Below the pieces are notes generated by a model. It had not been told where the DNA came from. It did not search any database and saw only the letters and a program-made list of their open reading frames with translations. 64,000 bases of DNA from Candidatus Peregrinibacteria bacterium CG1_02_54_53 (GTDB taxonomy: Bacteria; Patescibacteriota; Gracilibacteria; Peribacterales; Peribacteraceae): positions 1 to 64,000 of the forward strand of contig MNWP01000006.1 in assembly GCA_001872575.1 (NCBI GenBank), read 5' to 3'. Within the stretch, counting starts at the first letter, position 1, and the number at the start of each line of letters is the position of its first letter. The position numbers and the translations under genes were made by a program. Of the stretch, positions 33,466-41,560 are shown piece after piece.

Positions 33466-35391
33466 ATGGCTGTAGCGCGCGGACGACCCCCCGGAGGCAG
33501 ACAGCAGATTCTCGGAATTCTGCTCTTTGTCATTCTCGTGGGGATGTCGATTTACTCCATCATGTCTCCCGCACGTTCCGATCAGGCGCAGGAGGCGCAG
33601 GCACGCGAGGTGCCTTTGAGCGAGATCACGCGGGGGTATGCCGATAAAGCTTTCACCAAGATCGCCATTCGCGACAACAAGGTCTTTGCCACCATGTCCT
33701 CGGGCTCCCTCTTAAGTTCATACAAAGAATCCACCGATTCTGTGAGCGATTTGGGCTGGAACGACCCCAGGAATCCCACGGTTGTCGAGGTTGAAAATCG
33801 CGAAGCCGCGAATATCTTTTTGGCGATTCTTCCGGATCTTCTCTTCTTTCTGCTTATCATCGGCGGGGTGATCTGGCTCTTTCGTGGCATTGCACGCAGT
33901 CAGAGTACGGCGCTCTCTTTCGGCAAATCACGTGCTCGTGTGGCAGATGCCACACAGGTGAAGTCACGCTTCGTCGATGTCGCCGGATGCAAAGAGGCCA
34001 AAGAAGATCTGGTGGAAGTGGTGGATTTTCTCAAGAATCCGCGCAAGTACATCAATCTGGGGGCAAAAATTCCCAAGGGGGTTCTTCTCGTGGGATCTCC
34101 GGGCACCGGCAAGACGCTGCTTGCCCGTGCCGTAGCCGGTGAAGCGGGCGTGCCGTTCTTTTCGATGGCGGGTTCCGAGTTCGTCGAGATGTTCGTTGGC
34201 GTGGGGGCCAGCCGCGTGCGGGATCTCTTTCTTCGTGCCAAACGCAATTCGCCGAGCATCATCTTCATCGATGAGATCGATGCCGTGGGGCGCCAGCGCG
34301 GCGGAGCGGGATTTGGCGGCGGGCACGATGAGCGCGAGCAGACGCTCAATCAGATTCTTACCGAGATGGATGGTTTTGAGCAGGGGACGAATGTAATCGT
34401 CATTGCCGCGACCAATCGGCCGGATGTGCTGGATATCGCACTGCTCCGGCCCGGGCGCTTCGACCGCCGCATTTTCATCGACAAGCCCGATCTCGAGGCA
34501 CGCGAGCAGATTCTGCGGGTGCATTGTCGCAATAAGAAGCTGGCCAAGGGCGTGCGGCTGCACGACATCGCCAAGCAGACCGTGGGGCTTACCGGTGCGG
34601 ATCTCGAGAACATCATGAACGAGGCGGCGATCTTCGCCGCCAAGCGCCAGCATGTCTCGCTCACGCAGCGTGACCTGGTGGATGCCACCGAGAAGGTGAC
34701 GGTGGGTCCCGAAAAGCGCTCACGCAAGCTGACCCCGCACGAGAAAGAGATTACGGCCTATCACGAGCTCGGCCATGCGATTGTGGGGCATCTGTGTCCC
34801 CAGAGTGATCAACTGCACAAGATTTCGATTGTTTCGCGCGGCGCGGCATTGGGCGTGACATGGTTCCTGCCACAAGAAGACACTTACACGACCAGTCGCA
34901 GCAAGTTTCTCGATGAGATTTGCGGGCTCCTCGGCGGTCGCGCCGCCGAGAAACTCGTCTTCGACGAGATTACGACCGGTGCAAGTTCCGATATTGAGCG
35001 CGCATCGCAAATTGCCCGTGCAATGGCCATGCGTTACGGAATGGGCGATGGCGACCTTGGTCCGGTTTCGTATGGAGAGAAGCAGGGGACGATGTTCCTT
35101 GGCGCGGAGGCGGCGGTTGCCCGCAACTACTCCGAGGAGATGGCTCGCAAGATCGACGAATTCGTGAAGAAAACCCTTCAGGATCAGTACGAGCGGGCGG
35201 TGGAATTTTTGCAGCAACATGAGAGCAAACTGGAGTCACTGGCAAAAGTTCTGATGAAGAAAGAGACCATGACCGTCGACGAGTTCCTCGATATTTTCGA
35301 GGGGCGCAAAGAGGTCCCCGATACGCCAGAAGAGCCGGAAGTCGAAGAATCGTTATCTGAGGAAGAAACCGAGGGAACCGCCACGGTCTGA
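33466..35391 (+). CDS. ftsH: ATP-dependent zinc metalloprotease FtsH
   Basis: A 641-residue membrane protease that extracts and degrades membrane and short-lived proteins. Two N-terminal helices (about 13-33 and 117-140) flank a short outer domain; the AAA+ module has Walker A GSPGTGKT (210-217), Walker B IIFIDE (265-270) and the second region of homology [21 protein letters not shown] (315-335). The peptidase has H433-E-L-G-H437 as zinc motif (HELGH rather than the common HEAGH). The Glu-rich tail is unstructured. A TATTCT box at 33454-33459 ends seven bases before the ATG at 33466, suggesting a leaderless message. The 3' end overlaps the convergent GT2 gene by 39 bases. Confidence 0.96.
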   Translation: MAVARGRPPGGRQQILGILLFVILVGMSIYSIMSPARSDQAQEAQAREVPLSEITRGYADKAFTKIAIRDNKVFATMSSGSLLSSYKESTDSVSDLGWNDPRNPTVVEVENREAANIFLAILPDLLFFLLIIGGVIWLFRGIARSQSTALSFGKSRARVADATQVKSRFVDVAGCKEAKEDLVEVVDFLKNPRKYINLGAKIPKGVLLVGSPGTGKTLLARAVAGEAGVPFFSMAGSEFVEMFVGVGASRVRDLFLRAKRNSPSIIFIDEIDAVGRQRGGAGFGGGHDEREQTLNQILTEMDGFEQGTNVIVIAATNRPDVLDIALLRPGRFDRRIFIDKPDLEAREQILRVHCRNKKLAKGVRLHDIAKQTVGLTGADLENIMNEAAIFAAKRQHVSLTQRDLVDATEKVTVGPEKRSRKLTPHEKEITAYHELGHAIVGHLCPQSDQLHKISIVSRGAALGVTWFLPQEDTYTTSRSKFLDEICGLLGGRAAEKLVFDEITTGASSDIERASQIARAMAMRYGMGDGDLGPVSYGEKQGTMFLGAEAAVARNYSEEMARKIDEFVKKTLQDQYERAVEFLQQHESKLESLAKVLMKKETMTVDEFLDIFEGRKEVPDTPEEPEVEESLSEEETEGTATV

Positions 35392-36306
35392 CCTCAGATT
35401 CCCCCGTGATGTGCGAGGAGCATCGTGCTTCCGAAGTGTGCGATGCGCGCGGGTGGCCGGTGTGAGGTTTGCCGGTTTTTTTGCCAGAATATAGAGGCAT
35501 GTGGTGAACCAGAGTAGTGGCCAACTCAAGGGCCAGAGAACAAGGTGCCGCAGGGAGAACAAATCAATGGTGTTATGACGTTTCCGTTTCTTGAGCAGAG
35601 CGCGAATCACACACTGCGCAATGTATGTCCGGTAGATGCGATGTAATTCAATGAGCGTGTAGAGCATCAAATGCCATCGGAGGCTGCTTCTGGTTTTTCG
35701 CTGTAAAACGCGCAATTCTCCGATGCGGTTGCCACGGACCATTGCGCGGAACAGCACTTCCACATCGAAGGCGTAACTGGTTGTCTGGAGCCTGGAGAAC
35801 GCCGCTTTCGCCACGGATGCGCGGAAGATCTTCATCGGTGCCTGCGTATCATGGTAGGGCATGCGAAAGAGCAGGAATGCGATCATGTGGAAAATCGTAT
35901 GGGCCAGACGTCGCATCCAGTTCGTATGGTAGATTTTGCGCCAGGCGATGACGGCTTTCAGTGAGTAATCGCGCTCAAGCCATTTGAGTCCCCGCGTGAC
36001 GTTGGATGGATCGATAGCCATATCGGCATCGATGAAAGCGATTAATTGCCCGCGTGCGGAAAGTACACCGCTCCGCACCGCGACACCCTTGCCCCGGCGC
36101 ATGCGATGGTGGATGACACGCACATGCTGTCGCTGTGCAGTGATGCGCGAGAGAAAGCGTGTCGTTTCATCCGTACTCCCGTCCACTACGATAATCACCT
36201 CGGTGTCTTTCGGACACACGCGACGGATACGCTCAATCGTGGCCGGCAGGCACTCCCCATTGTTATAGGAGGGGAGGATGATCGAGAGCAAAGGAGTGTT
36301 AGTCAT
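35353..36306 (-). CDS. Family 2 glycosyltransferase with C-terminal membrane segment
   Basis: A 317-residue GT-A enzyme with LSIILPSYNNGECLPATIERI, VIIVVDGSTDETTRF, GKGVAVRSGVLSARG, AFIDADMAIDP (D-A-D motif), and DTQAPMKIFRASVA. A hydrophobic stretch at about 255-275 (RHLVLWPLSWPLLWFTTCLYIL) suggests membrane attachment; the last 45 residues are a basic tail overlapping the end of ftsH. It is separate from the other GT2 genes by gene orientation, so it may act on its own. Confidence 0.85.
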   Translation of the reverse strand: MTNTPLLSIILPSYNNGECLPATIERIRRVCPKDTEVIIVVDGSTDETTRFLSRITAQRQHVRVIHHRMRRGKGVAVRSGVLSARGQLIAFIDADMAIDPSNVTRGLKWLERDYSLKAVIAWRKIYHTNWMRRLAHTIFHMIAFLLFRMPYHDTQAPMKIFRASVAKAAFSRLQTTSYAFDVEVLFRAMVRGNRIGELRVLQRKTRSSLRWHLMLYTLIELHRIYRTYIAQCVIRALLKKRKRHNTIDLFSLRHLVLWPLSWPLLWFTTCLYILAKKPANLTPATRAHRTLRKHDAPRTSRGNLRSDRGGSLGFFLR

Positions 36307-36391
36307 GTGTTTGGTTAATTATAACATATTATTAGATAATTGTTAATTATTCGCTATTTACACACTCCTGAACGATATACGTGATTTCACC

Positions 36392-36420
36392 TTGGGAATT
36401 GCCCGTTTTCTTGGTACACT
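36392..36420 (+). promoter_or_regulatory. Promoter placing the transcript start next to the purB ATG
   Basis: TTGGGA at 36392-36397 and TACACT at 36415-36420 with a 17-base spacer. The ATG of purB is at 36429, eight bases after the -10 box, so the message would have almost no 5' leader. The 5'-upstream bases 36315-36360 are AT-rich (TTATAACATATTATTAGATAA), which may act as an UP element. Confidence 0.6.
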
Positions 36421-36428
36421 GTCAGCCC

Positions 36429-37742
36429 ATGGACGAGCTTTCTCCTCTGGATGGGCGCTACCGCAGGAAGACCGAGGTGCTGCGTCCGTTTTTCAGCGAA
36501 GAAGCCCTCATGCGCGCGAGAGCGGAGGTGGAAATGCGCTATTTTCTTGCGCTCGCCGCAGAACCGCGTATCCGTGATCTGCCAAGACTCAAGGCAAAGC
36601 AAGTGAATGCTCTCATGAAAATTATTGAGCGCTTTTCTGCGAAAGATGCTGCCGCCATTCGCGGATTCGAACGTAAGACGAATCACGATGTGAAGGCGGT
36701 GGAATATTTCCTTCAGTCGAAGCTTGCGCGCATTGCCGGCCTTAAGGCACGCACATCATTTCTGCACTTCGCCCTTACCAGTGAAGACGTAAACAATCTT
36801 GCCTACGGAATCCTCGTTCATCGTGCCGTCAAAACTGTCATCCTCCCAGATTTGAACGTGCTTCATCGCACTCTGGCGGCTATGGCCAAACGTTTGCGTA
36901 ATGTGCCCATGCTCAGTTTTACACACGGCCAACCCGCCACACCTACGACGCCGGGCAAAGAGATCGCCGTTTTCGCCGATCGGTTAAAACGGCAAATTAT
37001 GCAATTGAAATCTTTCCGCATGCAGGGAAAATTTGGCGGAGCCGTGGGGAACTACGCCGCACACCGTATCGCCTACCCTGACGTGCAGTGGGAGGTTTTT
37101 GGTCGCAAATTCATGCGTTCTCTCGGCCTTGATCCGCTCACTCACACGACGCAGATCAATCCGCACGACGATCTGGCAGAGCTCAGTCACATTATGGTTC
37201 GTATGAACACGATTCTGCTCGACTACAGTCGCGATGCCTGGCTCTACATCTCCCGCGGGGTCTTTGCACAGAAGCTGGTGGCAGGGGAGGTTGGCTCCTC
37301 CACCATGCCGCACAAGGTGAACCCCATTGATTTTGAAAATGCCGAAGGCAATCTGGGCCTCTCGACGGCACTCTTCTCACATTTTGCTCAGAAACTTCCG
37401 GTGAGCAGGTTGCAGCGCGATCTTTCTGATTCCACAGTCCAACGCAACATTGGTGTCGCTTTCGGCTATCACCTGTTGGCTGTGGCTTCTCTGCTCAAGG
37501 GCATTGGTAAACTTACTGTGGACCGCGGCACACTGAAGCACGAGCTCGATATGCATCCGGAGGTGCTGGCCGAGGCGATACAGATTCTCCTGCGTAAGCA
37601 CGGCGTAGACAGCGCCTACGAGCAGCTCAAGAAGGTCACACGGGGGGCAAAAGTTACACGTGCGTCGCTTCTGGAGTTTGCCGCGACGCTCCCGCTTACC
37701 AAGGCGGAACTTCAGCAGCTGAAGCACTGGCCGGTTGTCTGA
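36429..37742 (+). CDS. purB: Adenylosuccinate lyase
   Basis: A 437-residue enzyme of the fumarase/aspartase superfamily that cleaves SAICAR and adenylosuccinate. It has MDELSPLDGRYRRKTEVLRPFFSE at the N-terminus, the TNHDVKAVEYFL segment, the HFALTSEDVNNLAYG region, THGQPATPTTPGKE (catalytic His), and the signature GEVGSSTMPHKVNPIDFENAEGN. ATG at 36429 was chosen because this N-terminus is the family start. It acts downstream of PurC (17733). The gene stands alone between the minus-strand GT2 and tRNA-Leu. Confidence 0.95.
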   Translation: MDELSPLDGRYRRKTEVLRPFFSEEALMRARAEVEMRYFLALAAEPRIRDLPRLKAKQVNALMKIIERFSAKDAAAIRGFERKTNHDVKAVEYFLQSKLARIAGLKARTSFLHFALTSEDVNNLAYGILVHRAVKTVILPDLNVLHRTLAAMAKRLRNVPMLSFTHGQPATPTTPGKEIAVFADRLKRQIMQLKSFRMQGKFGGAVGNYAAHRIAYPDVQWEVFGRKFMRSLGLDPLTHTTQINPHDDLAELSHIMVRMNTILLDYSRDAWLYISRGVFAQKLVAGEVGSSTMPHKVNPIDFENAEGNLGLSTALFSHFAQKLPVSRLQRDLSDSTVQRNIGVAFGYHLLAVASLLKGIGKLTVDRGTLKHELDMHPEVLAEAIQILLRKHGVDSAYEQLKKVTRGAKVTRASLLEFAATLPLTKAELQQLKHWPVV

Positions 37743-37796
37743 TTGACCTGTTTTCTGTTGCTCCCATCGGGCGCATTGGTATGCTGCTCTTAAGCC

Positions 37797-39524
37797 TCAT
37801 GCCGTGGTGGCGGAATTGGTAGACGCGCTAGCTTGAGGGGCTAGTGTCCGTTCTAGGACATGGGAGTTCGAGTCTCCCCCACGGCACCAAAGTTTCAGAA
37901 CAGGCGAAAAATGAGCCTCCGCCTGTTTTTCGTCATGTTCTATGGCATCGGAGACTGTTTCTAACCGCATGTTTTGCCGAGCGAAGATCGCCTTGGCATC
38001 AAAGATAGTGGCAAACGGCTCTGCCAAGCTGAAAGTCAGCTTTCTGTCTTTGAGTTCTAACCGTTGTCCGAGCAGACCGAGAATCTCAATCTTCACTTTC
38101 CGTGAACTGGTTGCATATTTCTCTTTGAGTTTCTGCGTGATGCTGAGCGCAGTGATGATCTCCTGTGTCCACTGTGAGGCATTGGCATCAAAGTCTTGAA
38201 TGAGCGCTGCTTGGTGCTTCTTGTCCTTCTCCATCTGTTCCAGCTTCGGCTTGAACGTTTCTTCGGGCAGTGCGGTTGCTTCATCCAATTGTCTGTCCAC
38301 CAATCTGTCTATCTTGCTCACAAGCCCCTTGTAGTCCTCTTGGTACTTCCTGAGGGTCTGCCTATGCTGATGCTTCCTGTCCGTCTGTGTCGCTCTGAGC
38401 TTCCTGAGTGTCCATTTCAACAGTGGCTCAGGAACATTCACAGTATCAACAACGGTAGCCAATTGCCGTTCAAGGTCGGGCTCCGTGGTGGAGCCCGACT
38501 GTTTGCACTGGCAACCCTTGCTGCGCTTTGAGCAGCGGTAGTACCTATACTCTCTCGTTTTGCCTTCTTGCTTGATGTACTTCCTCTTCACATCCACGAT
38601 GATCTTGCAGTTGCACTTGCCACAACACTCGCCGCAGTGGATGAGCCTGGAATAGGGAACCTCATTTTTGTGTGGTCGAGGTCTGCCTTTTCTCCCAAGT
38701 ATTTCCTGCGCCTGATCGTATTCTGCAATGGAAATCATGGGTTTGTGCAGCCCTTGGCAGATTTCCCCATCCCACACAAACTCACCGTAGTAGAAAGGAT
38801 TGGTGAAGACTTGGTAGAGAGTATTCCTGCTGAGCGGCCTTGACCCTTTTTTGCGCGAACCGAGAATAGTGAGTTTGAGTTTCTTCGTTGCATACGCAGT
38901 GATCTCAGGAACGGTCTTCGTTCCTGTGAGAAGCAAGTCCCAGCATGTTCGGACTTTCTCAAACCTTTCTGGGTCTACAAACACCGCCCGTTCACCTTTG
39001 AGACCGTGGTAGTCGGGCAAGTAACCGATTGGAGAAACGCCGGGCTTCCAGCCCATCTTTGCTTTTTGCTTCATGCCTCGCTTCACATCCTTACCAAGGT
39101 CTATGGAGTACTGCGTTGCCATGCCGAACTCCAAGAGCATCATCAAGATGTTGTCACCGGGGAGATAGGTACGCTCTGGCGTGATGATGGCCTTGATGAT
39201 TCCTTCTTGCAGCATCCACTGTATTTCGCCAGCCTCAATGGAGTTTCTAGCGAGTCGGTTGAGCTTCCAGCAGTAGAGCACCTCGATGATTCCCGCGAGG
39301 AAATCTTTGATCATCTGCTTATATTCATCTCGTTTACCGGGTTGCTTCGCTGACTTCTCCTCCGTGTACTTTTTGACGAGAGTATCTCCGGTTCGCTGGA
39401 GGATTTTCATGTTTTCCTCCTCCTGCCCCTCGGTGGAGAGGATTTGTTTCTCATCTCCTTCGGAGCTTTTACGGCAGTACATCCCTGCCTTTCGGGATGC
39501 TTGGAATGTTGAGAACATGGTCAT
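37797..39524 (-). CDS. Large serine recombinase (site-specific integrase)
   Basis: A 575-residue serine recombinase. The resolvase domain begins with KAGMYCRKSSEGDEK (catalytic Ser at about residue 20), then EKSAKQPGKRDEYKQMIKDF, WKLNRLARNSIEAGE and DLGKDVKRGMKQKAKMGWKPG. A recombinase domain and zinc-ribbon cysteines follow (HCGECCGKCNC, YRCSKRSKGCQC), then a long coiled-coil (about 370-500). The ATG at 39522-39524 is preferred to a TTG at 39549-39551, which lies in an inverted repeat. The last 30 codons are antisense to tRNA-Leu and the stop lies beyond the tRNA 5' end. It is the only recombinase in the element and adjacent to attL, so it is its integrase. Confidence 0.9.
   Translation of the reverse strand: MTMFSTFQASRKAGMYCRKSSEGDEKQILSTEGQEEENMKILQRTGDTLVKKYTEEKSAKQPGKRDEYKQMIKDFLAGIIEVLYCWKLNRLARNSIEAGEIQWMLQEGIIKAIITPERTYLPGDNILMMLLEFGMATQYSIDLGKDVKRGMKQKAKMGWKPGVSPIGYLPDYHGLKGERAVFVDPERFEKVRTCWDLLLTGTKTVPEITAYATKKLKLTILGSRKKGSRPLSRNTLYQVFTNPFYYGEFVWDGEICQGLHKPMISIAEYDQAQEILGRKGRPRPHKNEVPYSRLIHCGECCGKCNCKIIVDVKRKYIKQEGKTREYRYYRCSKRSKGCQCKQSGSTTEPDLERQLATVVDTVNVPEPLLKWTLRKLRATQTDRKHQHRQTLRKYQEDYKGLVSKIDRLVDRQLDEATALPEETFKPKLEQMEKDKKHQAALIQDFDANASQWTQEIITALSITQKLKEKYATSSRKVKIEILGLLGQRLELKDRKLTFSLAEPFATIFDAKAIFARQNMRLETVSDAIEHDEKQAEAHFSPVLKLWCRGGDSNSHVLERTLAPQASASTNSATTA
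37801..37889 (+). tRNA. tRNA-Leu (anticodon GAG)
   Basis: An 89-nt class II tRNA with encoded CCA. Acceptor stem GCCGTGG/CCACGGC, the anticodon loop TTGAGGG (GAG, reading CUC/CUU), a long variable arm (TGTCCGTTCTAGGACA) and T-arm GGGAGTTCGAGTCTCCC. Its 3' 18 bases (37872-37889) are repeated exactly at 50068-50085, so it is the attachment site of the element. The integrase stop codon lies on the opposite strand beyond its 5' end. Confidence 0.96.
37872..37889 (+). other. attL, 18-bp core in the 3' end of tRNA-Leu
   Basis: The core GTCTCCCCCACGGCACCA runs from the T arm to the CCA end. Flanking bases differ from those at attR on both sides (A before and A after, versus G before and T after), so 18 bp is the exact match. 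Confidence 0.85.
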
Positions 39525-39549
39525 GGGGGGTAGTGATGTAGAAATGCCC

Positions 39550-39652
39550 AAAGAAGGCAGTCCTGGGACTCACATCAGCCAGAAGCCTCTGTGCAGGACT
39601 GCCATCTTTGGGGGCAGCAAAACACTGACTTCTGACGCGGTGATGTGAGTCC
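39550..39652. repeat. Two interlocking inverted repeats between integrase and AAA+ genes
   Basis: Repeat A: AAAGAAGGCAGTCC at 39550-39563 matches the reverse complement of 39596-39609 (GGACTGCCATCTTT) in 13 of 14 positions. Repeat B: GGACTCACATCA at 39566-39577 is the exact reverse complement of 39641-39652. The arms are interleaved (A5', B5', A3', B3'), which gives a pseudoknot-like layout. They lie just upstream of the integrase start and just downstream of the AAA+ gene stop. Candidate operator, origin or RNA structure. Confidence 0.7.
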
Positions 39653-39659
39653 GCAGGAA

Positions 39660-40991
39660 TCATAGCACAGGCGAGGGAAGAATGAGAGAGCGAAACTTGG
39701 GGTGTGGTTCGTATATCCACGTTTTCCCGTCAATATCCTTCACCCGTTGCAAAACACCGAGATAGACCAACTGGTCTAGGTGACGTTTCACGGTCTTGTA
39801 GTTTTTATCCAGGATGTCCGAGCCTTCCTTTGCGGTCACCTTTGATTCCGCATGGAAGACACTCAGTGCCTCTGCACGTTGCACTGGCATTGAAGATAGA
39901 GCCACTCGTTTGGCAGTAAGGAACTCCTGCTGCGTCACCTCTTCCTTGCCTTTGAGTATGGCAAGAGAACGACAGAGTGCTTTGAGTTGATGCAGCGCAC
40001 GGAACGGTTCTTCTTTCTGTATTTCCTCGACCTCCTCAAATGTCTTCACTTCACCCTCTTCCGTTTCAAATTGTTGAGTGCGTGTACGCACCTCTCCACG
40101 GGCTCTTGCGACCAGTTCGGCAAGGAGGTTGAGTTGCCTCCGAATCTCCTCTGCTACTGGCTGCAACTGCACTCGGTATTTACGGATTCCTCCACAAAGT
40201 GAAGTGATATAATCGGATGCAGTCTGCGATGCGGCAGTAATGCGCTCTTTGAGGTCTTCTGACCAAGCAATTCCAAAACACTCTTCACGCTGCTCATCAT
40301 TCAACTCTGAGACACGGATGGTGAGGAAACGAGCGCCCACTTGATTCATGTACCTTTGCCTCTGGCTGAGACCCATCGGAGTAACACAGCCGATGTGTGA
40401 AAAGGCAGCTTCATAGCGAATCGTGCCACGGGCTCCACTGTGTTTGGAAAAATTGCCATCGTAGATACTGACCAGATCGCTGAGAAGTTGTTTCACCGTC
40501 TCCTCACTGCGCCCGAAAAATGAGGTGTAGTCCTTCACGATGAAACACTTGCCATCGAGTTTCGGCAGCAAATCCTGGGGCTTTTCCTTGTTACTGAGTC
40601 CACTGATGAAAGGATTGGTGGTCAGCACGTCAATCATCACCGTGTCCACTGCCTTCGCAAGGAGCGTGACAAGTTGCGTCTTATTGGACGAAGGATTGCC
40701 GACCAGCATGATCCATATAGGGTTACGCTTCTCTATCTCCTTGCTAATGTAGGCGGCAAGTACGACCTCAACCAAGTCATCATCCAGGAGACCGATTGTG
40801 CGTGTGCGTTCCAGCACATCCTCCAAGAGGAGGGGCGGGGTAGTGCCGCCCTTAGGAGTTTCTGTCCTTTGCGTTGGCAATGGTGAACTACCTATGGTCT
40901 GCGACTCTGACATTGAAGGAGTTGGGAAAGGGGAACGAGTTTCCATCTCTTGAATCGAGGGCTGGTTGCACCCGTGTACGCTTCCGTCCAT
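39660..40991 (-). CDS. AAA+-like ATPase with C-terminal winged helix, probable replication protein
   Basis: A 443-residue protein. The first about 50 residues are low-complexity Pro/Thr/Ser sequence. The ATPase core has Walker A VGNPSSNKTQ (97-106), a CFIVKDYT segment in the Walker B position (149-156), IGCVTPMGLSQRQR (about 200-213) and GARFLTIRVSEL (a sensor/Arg-finger region). A helical middle includes a Glu-rich stretch (about 305-325). The end (about 380-443: VTAKEGSDILDKNYKTVKRHLDQLVYLGVLQRV) reads as a DNA-binding winged helix. The pattern resembles plasmid or phage helicase/primase proteins, but no exact family is claimed. It follows the integrase, as often with rep genes in islands. 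Confidence 0.7.
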   Translation of the reverse strand: MDGSVHGCNQPSIQEMETRSPFPTPSMSESQTIGSSPLPTQRTETPKGGTTPPLLLEDVLERTRTIGLLDDDLVEVVLAAYISKEIEKRNPIWIMLVGNPSSNKTQLVTLLAKAVDTVMIDVLTTNPFISGLSNKEKPQDLLPKLDGKCFIVKDYTSFFGRSEETVKQLLSDLVSIYDGNFSKHSGARGTIRYEAAFSHIGCVTPMGLSQRQRYMNQVGARFLTIRVSELNDEQREECFGIAWSEDLKERITAASQTASDYITSLCGGIRKYRVQLQPVAEEIRRQLNLLAELVARARGEVRTRTQQFETEEGEVKTFEEVEEIQKEEPFRALHQLKALCRSLAILKGKEEVTQQEFLTAKRVALSSMPVQRAEALSVFHAESKVTAKEGSDILDKNYKTVKRHLDQLVYLGVLQRVKDIDGKTWIYEPHPKFRSLILPSPVL

Positions 40992-41062
40992 GTCAGTTCT
41001 TCGTCAAGGACAAGGACTTTTGGCTCTATGGTGTCTGAGCTAAAATGGGGCATGTTCAATAG

Positions 41063-41104
41063 GGAAAAGAATCAAAGATGCTAACTCCATCGGGGTTCTT
41101 TTCC
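41063..41104 (-). terminator. Stem-loop after the small-protein operon
   Basis: GGAAAAGAA at 41063-41071 pairs with TTCTTTTCC at 41096-41104, a 9-bp stem with a 24-base loop. It lies 5 bases beyond the stop of the 41109 gene. There is no long T-run, so efficiency is uncertain. Confidence 0.4.
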
Positions 41105-41108
41105 TGTG

Positions 41109-41273
41109 CTAAGGAGGCTCTTCGTGATCGGGAATAGAGGGGTCAATCGCAAACTGCACCAACGCAATGAGCTTGGTTGCATAAGTCCTCGCCTGATCGT
41201 CGGTGATCTGCTTACCCGTGGCTTGTAACCAGGCCTCCTTGAAACTGCCGATGTCTGTATCGGTCAGGTTCAT
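41109..41273 (-). CDS. Small conserved-looking protein, 54 residues, coupled to the DUF5659 gene
   Basis: The frame begins with an ATG at 41271-41273 that overlaps the TGA of the preceding gene (ATGA) and ends at a TAG at 41109-41111. The product is MNLTDTDIGSFKEAWLQATG..., with the pattern F-K-x-x-[WY]-x-x-x-x-G-x-x-I-[ST]-x-x-x-A-R-x-x-A-T-x-L-[IV]-x-L, a small helix-rich protein seen beside DUF5659 genes on CPR mobile elements (recalled, not searched). No catalytic motif is visible. The gene is too short to be picked up by length filters but its coupling and composition support it. Confidence 0.65.
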   Translation of the reverse strand: MNLTDTDIGSFKEAWLQATGKQITDDQARTYATKLIALVQFAIDPSIPDHEEPP

Positions 41274-41527
41274 GGCTGAGACCAGAGAAGGGATTTGAGA
41301 TGCTTGTGTGATGCCAGCAGACGAGAAGGCACCATTGACACCTCCCTTCCGCTTGCGAAAATCTGCAACAGCTTTTGAATGTCTGCCGTATGCTCAAACT
41401 GAAACTCACTCCTCCTTTCATCAATCCTTTCAATCTTTACCAGTGGGATTCCTGCTGCATGGAGGAACGATGCCTGTGGTAAATCTGACGTATTGTACGT
41501 CTCATGTGTACTCATGCCCGGCAGCAT
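41270..41527 (-). CDS. DUF5659-domain small protein
   Basis: An 85-residue protein matching the DUF5659 pattern: TSDLPQASFLHAAGIPLVKIER (T-S-D-L-x2-A-x-FL), FQFEHTADIQKLLQIF, and a C-terminal LLASHKHLKSLLW (L-K-S). The role of DUF5659 is unknown; it is found on mobile elements of CPR and some other bacteria. ATG at 41525-41527, with an alternative ATG at 41513-41515 directly before the domain. Translation-coupled to the following 54-residue gene by ATGA overlap. Confidence 0.7.
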   Translation of the reverse strand: MLPGMSTHETYNTSDLPQASFLHAAGIPLVKIERIDERRSEFQFEHTADIQKLLQIFASGREVSMVPSRLLASHKHLKSLLWSQP

Positions 41528-41560
41528 GAGCGGGAAACTTTTTGACCGAGAAAGAACCTT

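Noticed and set aside
39525..39551. TTG start for the integrase
   Set aside because: It falls in the inverted-repeat arm at 39550; an ATG at 39522-39524 precedes the catalytic segment at the normal distance.
41212..41433. A 73-residue minus-strand frame inside the DUF5659 region
   Set aside because: It is in a third frame, Cys/Trp-rich and overlaps both the DUF5659 gene and the coupled small gene, which have better support.
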